Positions 34,049 to 42,806 of a DNA stretch of 64,000 bases are shown in pieces. Position numbers and translations under genes: made by a program. The notes beneath the pieces were generated by a model, which was not told where the DNA came from, did no database searches, and saw only the letters and a program-made list of their open reading frames with translations. Origin of the DNA: Oceanobacillus chungangensis. GTDB lineage: Bacteria > Bacillota > Bacilli > Bacillales > Amphibacillaceae. The stretch is from the NCBI RefSeq assembly GCF_003369565.1, contig NZ_PIOD01000004.1:1-64000 (forward strand). The letters run 5' to 3'. Positions within the stretch are counted from its first letter, which is position 1, and each line of letters begins with the position of its first letter.

Positions 34049-34990
34049 TTATTTCGTAGCTTGATCTAGTATCTCTAAATTGTAAGTCATTAAAGAAAGA
34101 TAGTCTTCATTGTTTGCAATATCTTCATCGGTTAATACAGATAAATTGTGGATAGTTAACACTTCAGCACCTATTTCATTTTGAATTACTTCCGATACAC
34201 GATTTGAGCTGTTTTGTTCAAAAAGAATATAATCAAGATTGTATTCTTTTGCCTGATCAATGATTTCTGTTAATTCCTTCTGGGATGGTTCGCTACTAGA
34301 GGATATTCCGTTAACCGATATTTGTTCAATACCATAACGCTCTTCCCAATATCCAAATGCAGCATGAGAAACTAAAATTTTCTTATTCTCTTTTGACTCA
34401 AGTGTTTCGGTAAATTGTTGATCTAACTGGAGCAAGTCTTCTTTTAATGCAGCAAAATTATCTGTATAGGCTGTTTCCTCATCAGGGTTTAGCGTAATTA
34501 GTTCATCTTTTATAATCGCAGCCATTTCAATCATTCGTAATGGGTCAATCCATATATGTGGGTCTTGATCACCATGATGATGTTCGTGCTCATCTTCATG
34601 GTCGTGTTCTGTAGAACCTGATGATTGAAAAAGCTCTTCATGCTTCCCAATTTCCATTAATAATACATCCTGTTTTTCTAATGCACCTGCAGCAGTTTGA
34701 GCAAAGCTTTCCATGCCAGCACCTAAATAGATAAAGGCATCACTCTCAGCAATATCTGTCATATCCTTTGAAGTCGGCTCATACGTATGTGCATCCACAC
34801 CTGGAGGATAAACGGATTTTACTGTAAGGCTATCACCGCCAATTTGTTCGACAATATACTGGATCGGATAAATGGTTGTATATACTGTTAAATTATCATT
34901 GCTAGATGGCATATCGTTACTTGCTGACGTACAACCGGTAACAAGCAAACCAATAAATAATAATGGTAATAATTTATATAAAGATTTCAT
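34049..34990 (-). CDS. znuA: ZnuA/AdcA-type zinc-binding lipoprotein
   Basis: A 313-residue cluster A-I metal-binding protein. The signal peptide ends in a lipobox, LLVTGC, with lipidated Cys20. Zinc ligands are expected at the His in VDAHTYEPTS (about 67), the His in SHAAFGYW and an acidic residue near the end. A His/Asp/Glu-rich loop (HDHEDEHEHHHG, about 124-135) is typical of zinc rather than manganese receptors. It is anchored outside the membrane. The gene is first in the operon, directly behind a promoter that carries Zur boxes. Confidence 0.92.
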   Translation of the reverse strand: MKSLYKLLPLLFIGLLVTGCTSASNDMPSSNDNLTVYTTIYPIQYIVEQIGGDSLTVKSVYPPGVDAHTYEPTSKDMTDIAESDAFIYLGAGMESFAQTAAGALEKQDVLLMEIGKHEELFQSSGSTEHDHEDEHEHHHGDQDPHIWIDPLRMIEMAAIIKDELITLNPDEETAYTDNFAALKEDLLQLDQQFTETLESKENKKILVSHAAFGYWEERYGIEQISVNGISSSSEPSQKELTEIIDQAKEYNLDYILFEQNSSNRVSEVIQNEIGAEVLTIHNLSVLTDEDIANNEDYLSLMTYNLEILDQATK

Positions 34991-35034
34991 ATATTTTCTC
35001 CGTTCTTTTCCTAAATTAACTAACTATAAATAGT

Positions 35035-35062
35035 ATCATATCGTAATCATTCCGATATGTAA
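35035..35062 (-). promoter_or_regulatory. Promoter of the znu operon
   Basis: On the minus strand TTACAT (35057-35062) and TATGAT (35035-35040) are 16 bases apart. The first Zur box fills this spacer, so repression by blocking RNA polymerase is likely. Confidence 0.6.
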
Positions 35063-35078
35063 ATAGGAATGATTACGT
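35041..35078 (-). promoter_or_regulatory. Two Zur boxes in an inverted repeat
   Basis: TCGTAATCATTCCGA at 35041-35055 differs from the Bacillus Zur consensus (TCGTAATNATTACGA) at one base. A second box, TAGGAATGATTACGT at 35064-35078, is weaker. Together CGTAATCATTCC (35042-35053) and GGAATGATTACG (35066-35077) form a perfect 12-base inverted repeat. Confidence 0.8.
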
Positions 35079-35191
35079 TTCTACTTCAGTAATTAAGAAA
35101 GTAGAAAATATTTCTTACTTTATCAGGGAAACTATGACTGTCACCGGATGGCTTTGTTAAACCTTAAATTTCTAAAATTTAATTAATATTA

Positions 35192-35220
35192 TTGCGAAAT
35201 ATCTGATATTCCTTTATAGT
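35192..35220 (+). promoter_or_regulatory. Sigma-A promoter of fadNAE
   Basis: TTGCGA (35192-35197) and TATAGT (35215-35220) are separated by 17 bases, upstream of fadN and the FadR box. Confidence 0.7.
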
Positions 35221-35237
35221 AGAAACTAGAACGATAA

Positions 35238-35255
35238 TGAATGACTATTCATTCA
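35238..35255 (+). promoter_or_regulatory. FadR operator of fadNAE
   Basis: TGAATGACTATTCATTCA matches the Bacillus FadR (YsiA) consensus TGAATGAMTANTCATTCA at every position. It lies about 18 bases past the -10 element, suitable for blocking elongation until long-chain acyl-CoA releases FadR. Confidence 0.9.
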
Positions 35256-35279
35256 ATAATGGACTGGGGGATTATAATA

Positions 35280-37664
35280 ATGAAGCAATCGATCAAGCGT
35301 GCAGCTGTTTTAGGTTCAGGTGTAATGGGATCGGGAATTGCTGCCCACTTAGCAAATGTAGGTATACCAGTATTAATGCTTGATATCGTACCGCGAACGT
35401 TGACGGAGGGTGAACGACATAAAGGGCTGACATTGGAAGATCGTGAAGTTCGAAATAGAATAGCCGCTGCAAGTAAGCAATTATTGCTGAAGCAAAAACC
35501 ATCGCCAATTACTTCTAAAAAGAGTTTAGAGCTGATTACCGTCGGAAATTTTGAAGATGATATGGAAAAAATTGCTGGAGCAGACTGGATTGTAGAGGTT
35601 GTTACGGAGAAGTTAGAAATTAAGAAGCGGGTTTTAAAAAATGTAGAGGAGCATCGCAAAAAAGGAACAATCGTAAGTTCGAATACTTCCGGTATATCGA
35701 TTGAAGAAATGATGAAAGATTGCTCTGACGATTTTAAGAAGCATTTTCTTGGCACGCACTTTTTTAATCCACCACGATATTTAAAATTATTAGAATTGAT
35801 TCCAACGAGGTATACGAGCTCAGAAGTACTAACGTTTATGAAAACCTTTAGTGAGGACGTTCTAGGAAAAGGTGTTGTTATTGCCAAAGATACCCCTAAT
35901 TTTATTGCAAATCGAATCGGTACGTATGGATTACTCGTTACCGTAAGAGAGATGTTAAGAGGGGGATATAGTGTTGGCGAGGTTGACTCTGTAACTGGAC
36001 CATTAATAGGGCGTCCGAAAAGCGCAACATTTCGTACACTAGATGTTGTTGGTTTAGATACCTTCATTCATGTAGCAAATAATGTTTATCAGCATGTGGA
36101 AGGTGAGCAGGATGTATTTGAAATCCCGGAAGTTATGAAGAAAATGAATGAAAAGGGCTGGCTTGGTTCGAAAAGTAGTCAAGGGTTCTATAAGAAAGAT
36201 GCTGGAGTTATTTATGAAATAAATCCTGAGACATTAGAATATGAGGACAGGAGATCTCTTTCAACAGCAGCTACTGAGCTGGCTAAGCAAGAAAAGGGTT
36301 CACATCGGAAATTGAAAGCGCTTATAGAATCGGAGGGTGATCGTGCGGGTGACTTTGTATGGTCAATTATTAAACCTGTACTCATCTATTCTGCTAAGCT
36401 ACTTGGCGAAATTGCCGATGACATCTCAGCAATTGACAGGGCAATGAAGTGGGGATTCGGCTGGAAGGCAGGTCCATTTGAAATATGGGATCAAATCGGA
36501 GTTAGAAAATCAGTTGCGAGAATGCAAGCGGAAGGATTAACGATACCGAATTGGGTGCTGCATTTCTTAGAGGATGGAAATGAAACATTTTATAAACAAG
36601 AGAAGGGCGAAATCAGTTATTACGATTATGGTGAATTTATAAAGGAAACGGTTAATAAGAAAGTAATCAATTTACAGCTTCATAAAGAAGCAAATCCTGT
36701 AATCAAACAAAATAATGGTGCAAGTTTAGTAGATTTAGGTGATGGGGTTGCATTATTAGAGTTTCACTCGAAAAGTAATGCAATTGGTCTTGATATTATC
36801 CAAATGGTGAATGCTGCAATTGATGAAGTTGCTACCAATTATGAAGGTCTAGTTATCGGCAATCAAGGAAAAAATTTCTGTGTAGGTGCGAATTTAGCGC
36901 TAATGTTAATGGAAGCGCAGGATGATAACTTTGACGAATTAGATATGGTTATTCGTGGGTTTCAGAACATGACAATGAATATTAAGTATTCCGAAAAGCC
37001 AGTGGTCACTGCACCGTTTAATATGACCCTTGGTGGAGGTGCAGAGGTTACTTTGCCAGCCGCTGCAATCCAAGCGTCAGCGGAAACCTATATAGGGCTA
37101 GTAGAATTTGGGGTGGGGCTAATTCCTGGTGGTGGGGGAACGAAGGAGCTTTATTTAAAGGAGCTTCGTAATCTACCACAAGGTGTACAGTTTGACTTAA
37201 CAAAGGTAGCCAATAATGTATTTGAAAAAGTTGCGATGGCGAAGGTTTCAACATCAGCTGCGGAAGCTTTTGAGAGCGGTTTCTTAGGGGCGGGTGACAG
37301 CATTACGATGAATCCTGACCATTTGTTACATGATGCGAAAGCAAAAGTATTATCACTAGTGAAAACTGGATATCGCATGCCACATCGAGAGAAAATCCCG
37401 ATAGTTGGTGATGCTGGGTATGCAGCAATGCTAATGGGAGCGAAAGCATTAAGGTACGGTGGATACGCATCAGATTATGATGTAAAAATTGCAGAAAAGC
37501 TTGCCTATGTTCTATCAGGCGGACGAATGAAAGAAGGAACGTTAATAGACGAACAAGTCATGCTTGATCTTGAACGGGAAGCATTTTTAAGTTTAATCGG
37601 TGAACCACTTACCCAAGCAAGGATGCAGCATATGCTGCTAAAAGGAAAAGCATTAAGAAACTAG
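35280..37664 (+). CDS. fadN: FadN, 3-hydroxyacyl-CoA dehydrogenase / enoyl-CoA hydratase
   Basis: A 794-residue two-domain beta-oxidation enzyme. The N-terminal NAD domain has AVLGSGVMGSGIAAHLAN (about 8-25) and the dehydrogenase region has the FLGTHFFNPPRYLKLLELI marker (about 156-174). The C-terminal third is an enoyl-CoA hydratase/isomerase domain (FCVGANLAL near 538, LGGGAEVTLPAA near 582, LIPGGGGTKEL near 617). It hydrates enoyl-CoA and oxidises 3-hydroxyacyl-CoA in the cytosol. ATG 35280 follows GGGGGA. A perfect FadR box upstream shows fatty-acid-responsive control. A repeat element separates it from fadA. Confidence 0.95.
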   Translation: MKQSIKRAAVLGSGVMGSGIAAHLANVGIPVLMLDIVPRTLTEGERHKGLTLEDREVRNRIAAASKQLLLKQKPSPITSKKSLELITVGNFEDDMEKIAGADWIVEVVTEKLEIKKRVLKNVEEHRKKGTIVSSNTSGISIEEMMKDCSDDFKKHFLGTHFFNPPRYLKLLELIPTRYTSSEVLTFMKTFSEDVLGKGVVIAKDTPNFIANRIGTYGLLVTVREMLRGGYSVGEVDSVTGPLIGRPKSATFRTLDVVGLDTFIHVANNVYQHVEGEQDVFEIPEVMKKMNEKGWLGSKSSQGFYKKDAGVIYEINPETLEYEDRRSLSTAATELAKQEKGSHRKLKALIESEGDRAGDFVWSIIKPVLIYSAKLLGEIADDISAIDRAMKWGFGWKAGPFEIWDQIGVRKSVARMQAEGLTIPNWVLHFLEDGNETFYKQEKGEISYYDYGEFIKETVNKKVINLQLHKEANPVIKQNNGASLVDLGDGVALLEFHSKSNAIGLDIIQMVNAAIDEVATNYEGLVIGNQGKNFCVGANLALMLMEAQDDNFDELDMVIRGFQNMTMNIKYSEKPVVTAPFNMTLGGGAEVTLPAAAIQASAETYIGLVEFGVGLIPGGGGTKELYLKELRNLPQGVQFDLTKVANNVFEKVAMAKVSTSAAEAFESGFLGAGDSITMNPDHLLHDAKAKVLSLVKTGYRMPHREKIPIVGDAGYAAMLMGAKALRYGGYASDYDVKIAEKLAYVLSGGRMKEGTLIDEQVMLDLEREAFLSLIGEPLTQARMQHMLLKGKALRN

Positions 37665-37666
37665 CA

Positions 37667-37893
37667 AAAGTGCAAGCGTCCATTTGTGCTGTGTACGGAC
37701 TGTGCCCTGCAGTTTTGGGTGGTTCGACGTGGCGAACATTCCTTCGAAGGAGATATAGGAAACGCCTTGGGAGTGAGCGAATAGATCTTGACTTTCACCA
37801 CAAGTGTATAAGTGACTAGGCCTTTGGTCATGAGGTGAGGGAAGTCTCGCTAAGAGCGTGGGCGCTCGAGCTGGACGTGACCATTTTTGATAT
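37667..37893 (+). repeat. Structured intergenic repeat, copy 2 (between fadN and fadA)
   Basis: It begins directly after the fadN stop (GCAAAAGTGCAAGCGTCC) and ends at GGGCGCTCGAGCTGGACGTG. It shares GTGTACGGACT, GGTGGTTCGACGTG, AACATTCCTTCG-AGGAGATA, a CTTGACTTTCACCACAAG block and GTGAGGGAAGTCTCGCTA with copy 1 at 20659-20920, in the same orientation relative to transcription. The upper TCCTTCGAAGGA is itself a perfect palindrome. Confidence 0.75.
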
Positions 37894-37955
37894 AGGAATG
37901 GTATAGGGAAATTTTTATTTTAACATGACATTATAAGGATAAGGGGGAGAGACTA

Positions 37956-39131
37956 TTGAAGGAAGCAGTTATTGTATCTGGTGCTAGAACCCCTGTAGGG
38001 AAAGCGCATAAGGGATCATTAGCAAATTTTCGACCGGATGATTTAGCAGCTTTAACAATTAGGGAAACGTTAAAAAGGGCTGGGGACTATGCTGGCAATA
38101 TTGATGACGTCATTATTGGTTGTGCAAACCCAGAGGCAGAGCAGGGAATGAACATGGCAAGGAATATTGCAGGGCTTGCTGGCCTTGCAATAGATGTTCC
38201 AGGGATAACGATTAATCGCTATTGCTCGTCGGGATTACAATCGATTGCCTTTGCGGCGGAAAGAATTATGATCGGGGCGGGAGACACCATTATCGCTGGT
38301 GGTGCAGAATCAATGAGCATGATTCCAATGGGGGGGCATGTCATTAAACCGAACCCTAAGCTCGTGGAAAATGCACCGGGATATTATATGGGAATGGGAT
38401 ATACCGCGGAAGAAGTTGCCAAACGATTTAATATTTCTCGAACAGATCAGGACGAATTCGCTGTACAAAGTCATCAACGAGCTACGAAGGCAATAGAAGA
38501 AGGGAAATTCATCGATGAGATTGTTCCTGTAGAAGTTACAGACAGAGTAATTGGTAAACATAATCGAATTGAAGATAAATCGAGCCTTTTTAAAATGGAT
38601 GAAGGTGTTCGAGCGGGTACGACGCTGGAAATCTTAGCAAAACTTCGTCCCGCATTTTCTGTGAATGGAACGGTAACTGCTGGGAATGCCTCACAAATGA
38701 GTGATGGTGCAGCTTCCGTCCTAGTTATGGAACGTGAAAAAGCAGAGGCTGAGGGACTTGCTCCAATCGTCAAATTTAGATCCTTTGCAGTCGCAGGAGT
38801 GGAGCCAGAAATAATGGGTGTTGGCCCAGTTGCAGCGATTCCGAAAGCATTGAAGCTCGCAGGTCTTGAACTTGGGGATATTGGTTTGTTTGAATTAAAT
38901 GAAGCATTTGCATCACAGGCTCTAAGGGTAATTCAAGCGCTTGATTTAGATCCAGCAATCGTTAACGTAAATGGCGGCGCTATTGCACTTGGACACCCAC
39001 TTGGATGTACAGGAACAAAGTTAACTTTAACTTTGATCCATGAAATGAAACGTAGAAATATTCAATTCGGTGTTGTTACGATGTGTATTGGCGGAGGGAT
39101 GGGTGCAGCTGGAGTGTTTGAATTACTTTAA
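37956..39131 (+). CDS. fadA: FadA, acetyl-CoA C-acyltransferase (thiolase)
   Basis: A 391-residue thiolase. The acyl-accepting Cys90 lies in NRYCSSGLQS, and the base pair is His in IALGHPLGCTG (about 349) and Cys in TMCIGGGMGAAG (about 379). It performs the final thiolytic cleavage of beta-oxidation in the cytosol. The TTG start at 37956 follows AAGGGGG. The gene is second in fadNAE and sits 290 bp after fadN because of the inserted repeat; fadE follows by 24 bp. Confidence 0.95.
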   Translation: MKEAVIVSGARTPVGKAHKGSLANFRPDDLAALTIRETLKRAGDYAGNIDDVIIGCANPEAEQGMNMARNIAGLAGLAIDVPGITINRYCSSGLQSIAFAAERIMIGAGDTIIAGGAESMSMIPMGGHVIKPNPKLVENAPGYYMGMGYTAEEVAKRFNISRTDQDEFAVQSHQRATKAIEEGKFIDEIVPVEVTDRVIGKHNRIEDKSSLFKMDEGVRAGTTLEILAKLRPAFSVNGTVTAGNASQMSDGAASVLVMEREKAEAEGLAPIVKFRSFAVAGVEPEIMGVGPVAAIPKALKLAGLELGDIGLFELNEAFASQALRVIQALDLDPAIVNVNGGAIALGHPLGCTGTKLTLTLIHEMKRRNIQFGVVTMCIGGGMGAAGVFELL

Positions 39132-39155
39132 AAAATGGCAAAGGGGAGATTTGAG

Positions 39156-40940
39156 ATGAGTGAAACGAGAGAAAAGCTTTTTAAAGGGGCAGCTTTTTTA
39201 GTAGAAGATTTGACTGCTGATGATATTATTACACCAGAAGATTTTACGGAAGAGCAGAAGATGATTGCGAAGACGACCGAGGATTTTATTGTTGGCGAAG
39301 TATTACCGAAAGTTGAACAGCTGGAAAAACAGGAATTTGAGCATTCCGTGGCATTACTAAAAAAAGCCGGTGAACTCGGTTTATTAGGTGCAGATGTTCC
39401 GGAGGAGTACGGTGGACTTGGCTTAGATAAAATAAGCTCTGCATTAATTACAGAAAAATTCTCGCTTGCGGGCGGATTTTCGATAACCCATGGTGCGCAT
39501 GTAGGAATCGGATCACTGCCAATTGTATTCTTTGGAAATGATAATCAGAAGAAGCAGTATTTGCCGAAGCTAGCTACTGGAGAATTGATTGCTGCATATG
39601 CGCTAACAGAATCTAGTTCAGGGTCTGATGCGTTAGGTGCTAAGACTACAGCAGTGTTAAATGAGGCGGGCACCCATTATATTTTGAATGGTGAAAAGCA
39701 ATTTATTACGAATTCAGCATTTGCGGATGTTTTTATTGTTTATGGAAAGATTGATGGTGAGCATTTTTCAACCTTTATAGTTGAACGTGACTACCCAGGG
39801 GTATCAACAGGTCCAGAAGAAAAGAAAATGGGAATAAAGAGTTCCTCGACCCGTACTTTGATTTTGGATAATGCAGAGATACCTGCAGAAAATCTTCTAG
39901 GGGAAAAGGGCCGCGGCCATATTATTGCCTTTAACATCCTAAATGTAGGACGCTATAAACTAGGGATTGGCGCAGTTGGCGGGGCAAAACGTGCACTGGA
40001 ATTGGCGATAAATTATGCAAATGAACGGAAACAATTCGGGACGTCGATTTCTATCTTTTCGTTAACAAAGGAGAAATTGGCAACAATGGCATCTAAAATA
40101 TATGCTAATGAAAGTGCCGCATACAGAACTGTTGGGCTTATGGAACAAAGGATGGGTGTGCTGTCAGCGGAGCAATTAAAAGACGGCAGAGAGGTTGCGG
40201 CTGCGATTGCAGAATATCAAATTGAATGCTCGATGAATAAATACATGGCAACAGAAATGCTTGATTATACGGTAGATGAAGCGGTGCAAATTCATGGTGG
40301 AAATGGATTTATTCAAGAATATGAGGTAGAAAGAATCTATCGCGACTCGAGAATAAATCGTATTTTTGAAGGAACGAATGAAATTAACCGTTTGCTAGTA
40401 CCTGGAACTATATTGAAGAAAGCAATGAAGGGTGAACTTCCATTGTTGCAGAAGGCAAAAACATTACAAGAAGAAATGATAATGAAAATGCCTGAGGAGG
40501 TTGGTGACGGGATATTAGAGCAAGAGAAATATTTATTAAGAAACGCGAAAAAGCTCGTGCTTTTTGCAGCAGGTCTCGCTGCACAGAAATATATGCAAAG
40601 GATTGAAAAGGAGCAAGAGGTATTGGTGAATATTGCCGATATGGTCTCCGAGGTTTATAATATCGAATCGGCAATTCTACGAACGGAAAAAGCAATTAAT
40701 AATACTGGCGAAGAAAAAAATAAACAGAAAATCCTTTATACCATGGTATATGTCCAAGAAGCATTTAATCGAATGGAAGCAGATGCAAAGGAGATTCTAA
40801 TTACTATTGAAAAAGGAGACACACTCCGTATGCTGCTTTCCTCATTACGGAAATTAACAAGACATACACCGACTAATGTTGTAGCTAAGAAAAGAGAGAT
40901 TGCTGCTAAATTAATTGAGAAAGAGGAATATGTGTTGTAA
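39156..40940 (+). CDS. fadE: FadE, acyl-CoA dehydrogenase
   Basis: A 594-residue FAD enzyme that introduces the first double bond into acyl-CoA. Core markers are YALTESSSGSDALGAKTTA (about 148-166), RKQFGTSISIFSLTKEKLA (about 290-308), and YTVDEAVQIHGGNGFIQEYE (about 368-387), which includes the catalytic-loop region. An extra C-terminal region of about 160 residues is usual for this subgroup. ATG 39156 follows AAGGGGAG. As the last gene of fadNAE it is followed by a terminator. The electron acceptor is presumably ETF encoded elsewhere. Confidence 0.95.
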   Translation: MSETREKLFKGAAFLVEDLTADDIITPEDFTEEQKMIAKTTEDFIVGEVLPKVEQLEKQEFEHSVALLKKAGELGLLGADVPEEYGGLGLDKISSALITEKFSLAGGFSITHGAHVGIGSLPIVFFGNDNQKKQYLPKLATGELIAAYALTESSSGSDALGAKTTAVLNEAGTHYILNGEKQFITNSAFADVFIVYGKIDGEHFSTFIVERDYPGVSTGPEEKKMGIKSSSTRTLILDNAEIPAENLLGEKGRGHIIAFNILNVGRYKLGIGAVGGAKRALELAINYANERKQFGTSISIFSLTKEKLATMASKIYANESAAYRTVGLMEQRMGVLSAEQLKDGREVAAAIAEYQIECSMNKYMATEMLDYTVDEAVQIHGGNGFIQEYEVERIYRDSRINRIFEGTNEINRLLVPGTILKKAMKGELPLLQKAKTLQEEMIMKMPEEVGDGILEQEKYLLRNAKKLVLFAAGLAAQKYMQRIEKEQEVLVNIADMVSEVYNIESAILRTEKAINNTGEEKNKQKILYTMVYVQEAFNRMEADAKEILITIEKGDTLRMLLSSLRKLTRHTPTNVVAKKREIAAKLIEKEEYVL

Positions 40941-40976
40941 AGCAGAAATTTAATATTAGAAGAAAAGAATAATCCA

Positions 40977-41017
40977 TCCCCCATGCTTCGTATTAATCAA
41001 GCATGGGAGATTTTTTT
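40977..41017 (+). terminator. Terminator of fadNAE
   Basis: TCCCCCATGCTT pairs with AAGCATGGGAGA (one mismatch) and is followed by seven T residues. Confidence 0.85.
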
Positions 41018-41487
41018 ATAGGCCTATCTTTAATTTAAAGTTATTTACTAAATGTTTTATTAATGAACATTAGTTATAACTGCGAACTAATGACAATTGT
41101 AATTTAAGATTTGGCTAGCAGCTGCTATTGATACACGAGTTGCCAGTATCTACTACAATCAACTTCGAAAGTTAGTGGGCTTGCTATTCTTTTGTCGTTA
41201 ATTTCTACCTATCCCCAGCGGAAGAAATACACGAAGACTCCTGCGGGAGGAACGGCATAGGTGAGACTATGAAGTGCGTCAGCACAAAGAGGCTCACCAG
41301 CCGCCCGCGGAAAGCGAAGTGTATTTCTGGAGCGACAGCCAAGGAAGAAAATATCGTCCAAAGTTAGTTCGCTCTTTATCTAAACAGCAAACTATATGAA
41401 AAAACCATATACTTTTAAGCAATTCGAGGTGAAAAGAGTTAAAATTTGCTATAATGATAGTAATTTTATTATAGAGGAGGTAATAAT
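41018..41487. other. Intergenic region with a Bacillaceae palindromic repeat
   Basis: About 470 bases without a gene. The middle (about 41205-41345) is a known-looking Bacillaceae intergenic repeat; the flanks show nothing else. A TATAAT near 41450-41456 before the ribosome binding site is probably the -10 of yusI. Confidence 0.5.
41205..41345. repeat. Intergenic palindromic repeat of Bacillaceae type
   Basis: The left arm CCCCAGCGGAAGAAATACAC and the right arm GTGTATTTCTGGAGCGACAG are near inverse repeats. Between them are CGAAGACTCCTGCGGGAGGAA, GTGAGACTATGAAGTGCGTC and GGCTCACCAGCCGCCCGCGG. I recognise this as a repeat scattered between genes in many Bacillaceae. A decayed piece occurs at about 25918-25942. 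Confidence 0.7.
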
Positions 41488-41856
41488 ATGGGCTTAACAT
41501 TTTATTTGTTGCCTCAATGTGGTACATGCAAGCAGGCTAAAAAATGGTTTGATGAACGTAATATTGATTACACAGCAATACATATTGTCGAGGAAACGCC
41601 ATCGAAAGAAGCGATTCTCGAGTTAATTGAAAATAGTGGATTACCTGCTAAGAAATTTTTCAATACAAGCGGCATGAAGTACCGGGAATTGAATATGAAG
41701 GATAAAATTAAAGATGCAAGTATAGAAGAAATGGCAGGATATTTAGCGTCAGATGGTATGCTGATCAAGCGTCCGATTGTTACGGATGGTCAAAAAGTAA
41801 CGATCGGTTTCAAGGCGGATACATTTGAAGAAGCTTGGAGCAAAATAAGTGAATGA
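41488..41856 (+). CDS. yusI: YusI, ArsC/Spx-family protein
   Basis: A 122-residue protein of the arsenate reductase/Spx fold, B. subtilis YusI group. It begins LTFYLLPQCGTCKQAKKWF with Cys11 and Cys14 as a CxxC pair, and has RPIVTDGQ near residue 95, where the family has the RP motif. Its substrate is unknown; it may be a thiol oxidoreductase. GAGGAGG precedes the ATG. It sits upstream of gcvH in the conserved yus cluster. Confidence 0.9.
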   Translation: MGLTFYLLPQCGTCKQAKKWFDERNIDYTAIHIVEETPSKEAILELIENSGLPAKKFFNTSGMKYRELNMKDKIKDASIEEMAGYLASDGMLIKRPIVTDGQKVTIGFKADTFEEAWSKISE

Positions 41857-41931
41857 AAAATGATATAAAGCTAGAAATATATACCCTAACATTGTATAGT
41901 TAAAGTAAAATAATCTAATGGAGGGAATAGG

Positions 41932-42315
41932 ATGAACTTACCAGAAGAATTATTGTATTCAAAAGACCACGAATGGATTAAAAAAGAAGGAAACAATGTT
42001 CGTATTGGTATTACAGAATTTGCACAAGATGAGCTAGGGGATATTGTGTTTATTGAATTACCAGAAGTAGATGATGAGGTTTCTGGTGATGAGCCATTCG
42101 GAAGTGTGGAATCTGTTAAGACTGTTTCCGAATTATATGCTCCAGTTGGTGGAAAAGTAGTGGAAGTAAACGAAGAATTAGAAGATAATCCGGAATACGT
42201 AAATGAATCTCCATATGAAAAGGCGTGGATGGTTGTAGTTGAACTATCTGATGAATCAGAACTTGATGAATTATTAACAGCTGAACAGTACAAGGCTTTC
42301 ATAGAACAAGACTAA
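41932..42315 (+). CDS. gcvH: GcvH, lipoyl carrier protein
   Basis: A 127-residue H protein of the glycine cleavage system. The lipoylated Lys63 is in [31 protein letters not shown] (about 36-50) and [18 protein letters not shown] (about 101-118) complete the fold. It shuttles the aminomethyl group between P, T and L proteins, and in Bacillus it is also the lipoyl relay for LipL. Neighbours yusI and yusF match B. subtilis. GGAGGG precedes the ATG. Confidence 0.95.
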   Translation: MNLPEELLYSKDHEWIKKEGNNVRIGITEFAQDELGDIVFIELPEVDDEVSGDEPFGSVESVKTVSELYAPVGGKVVEVNEELEDNPEYVNESPYEKAWMVVVELSDESELDELLTAEQYKAFIEQD

Positions 42316-42421
42316 AACAAGAGGCTAACTAACATTAGAAAATAGTGTATAGTTAGCTTTCTTTCTATCATATAATAAATCAACGAAGCGTCTTGCTTAC
42401 TTATATGGGGAGTGCTGTGCG

Positions 42422-42787
42422 ATGATGACGATGGAACCAGATAAAATAATCATTGTAGAAGGATTAACCGATAAACGAAGGGTTGAGAAAGTGATTAATG
42501 ATGATGTAACGATTGTCTGTACAAACGGTACATTGGGTATTGGACGTTTTGAAGAATTATTAGATATGTATTGTTTAGATGAAAAAGAAGTTTTTATTTT
42601 AGTTGATGAGGATAAACCAGGTTTGAAGCTAAGAAAACTACTTGCCCGTGAATTACCGCATGCGGACCATATTTATGTGAGCAGTGAGTATCGTGAGGTT
42701 GCAACAACACCTGTGCATATACTGGCCTCTGCGTTACTTAGCAAGAATTTCCAGGTTCATCCAATATTTTTAATGCCGAATTTATAG
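42422..42787 (+). CDS. yusF: YusF, small toprim-domain protein
   Basis: A 121-residue single toprim domain. The catalytic-type Glu is in IIVEGLTDKRRVE (about 10-22), and the acidic pair is in FILVDEDKPGLK (about 58-69). It belongs to the small toprim proteins related to primase and RNase M5 domains; the role is not known. GGGGAG precedes the start by about ten bases; an ATG directly after the first is an alternative. It lies between gcvH and yusE. Confidence 0.88.
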   Translation: MMTMEPDKIIIVEGLTDKRRVEKVINDDVTIVCTNGTLGIGRFEELLDMYCLDEKEVFILVDEDKPGLKLRKLLARELPHADHIYVSSEYREVATTPVHILASALLSKNFQVHPIFLMPNL

Positions 42788-42806
42788 AGAATTTAAGGTG
42801 GTTATT

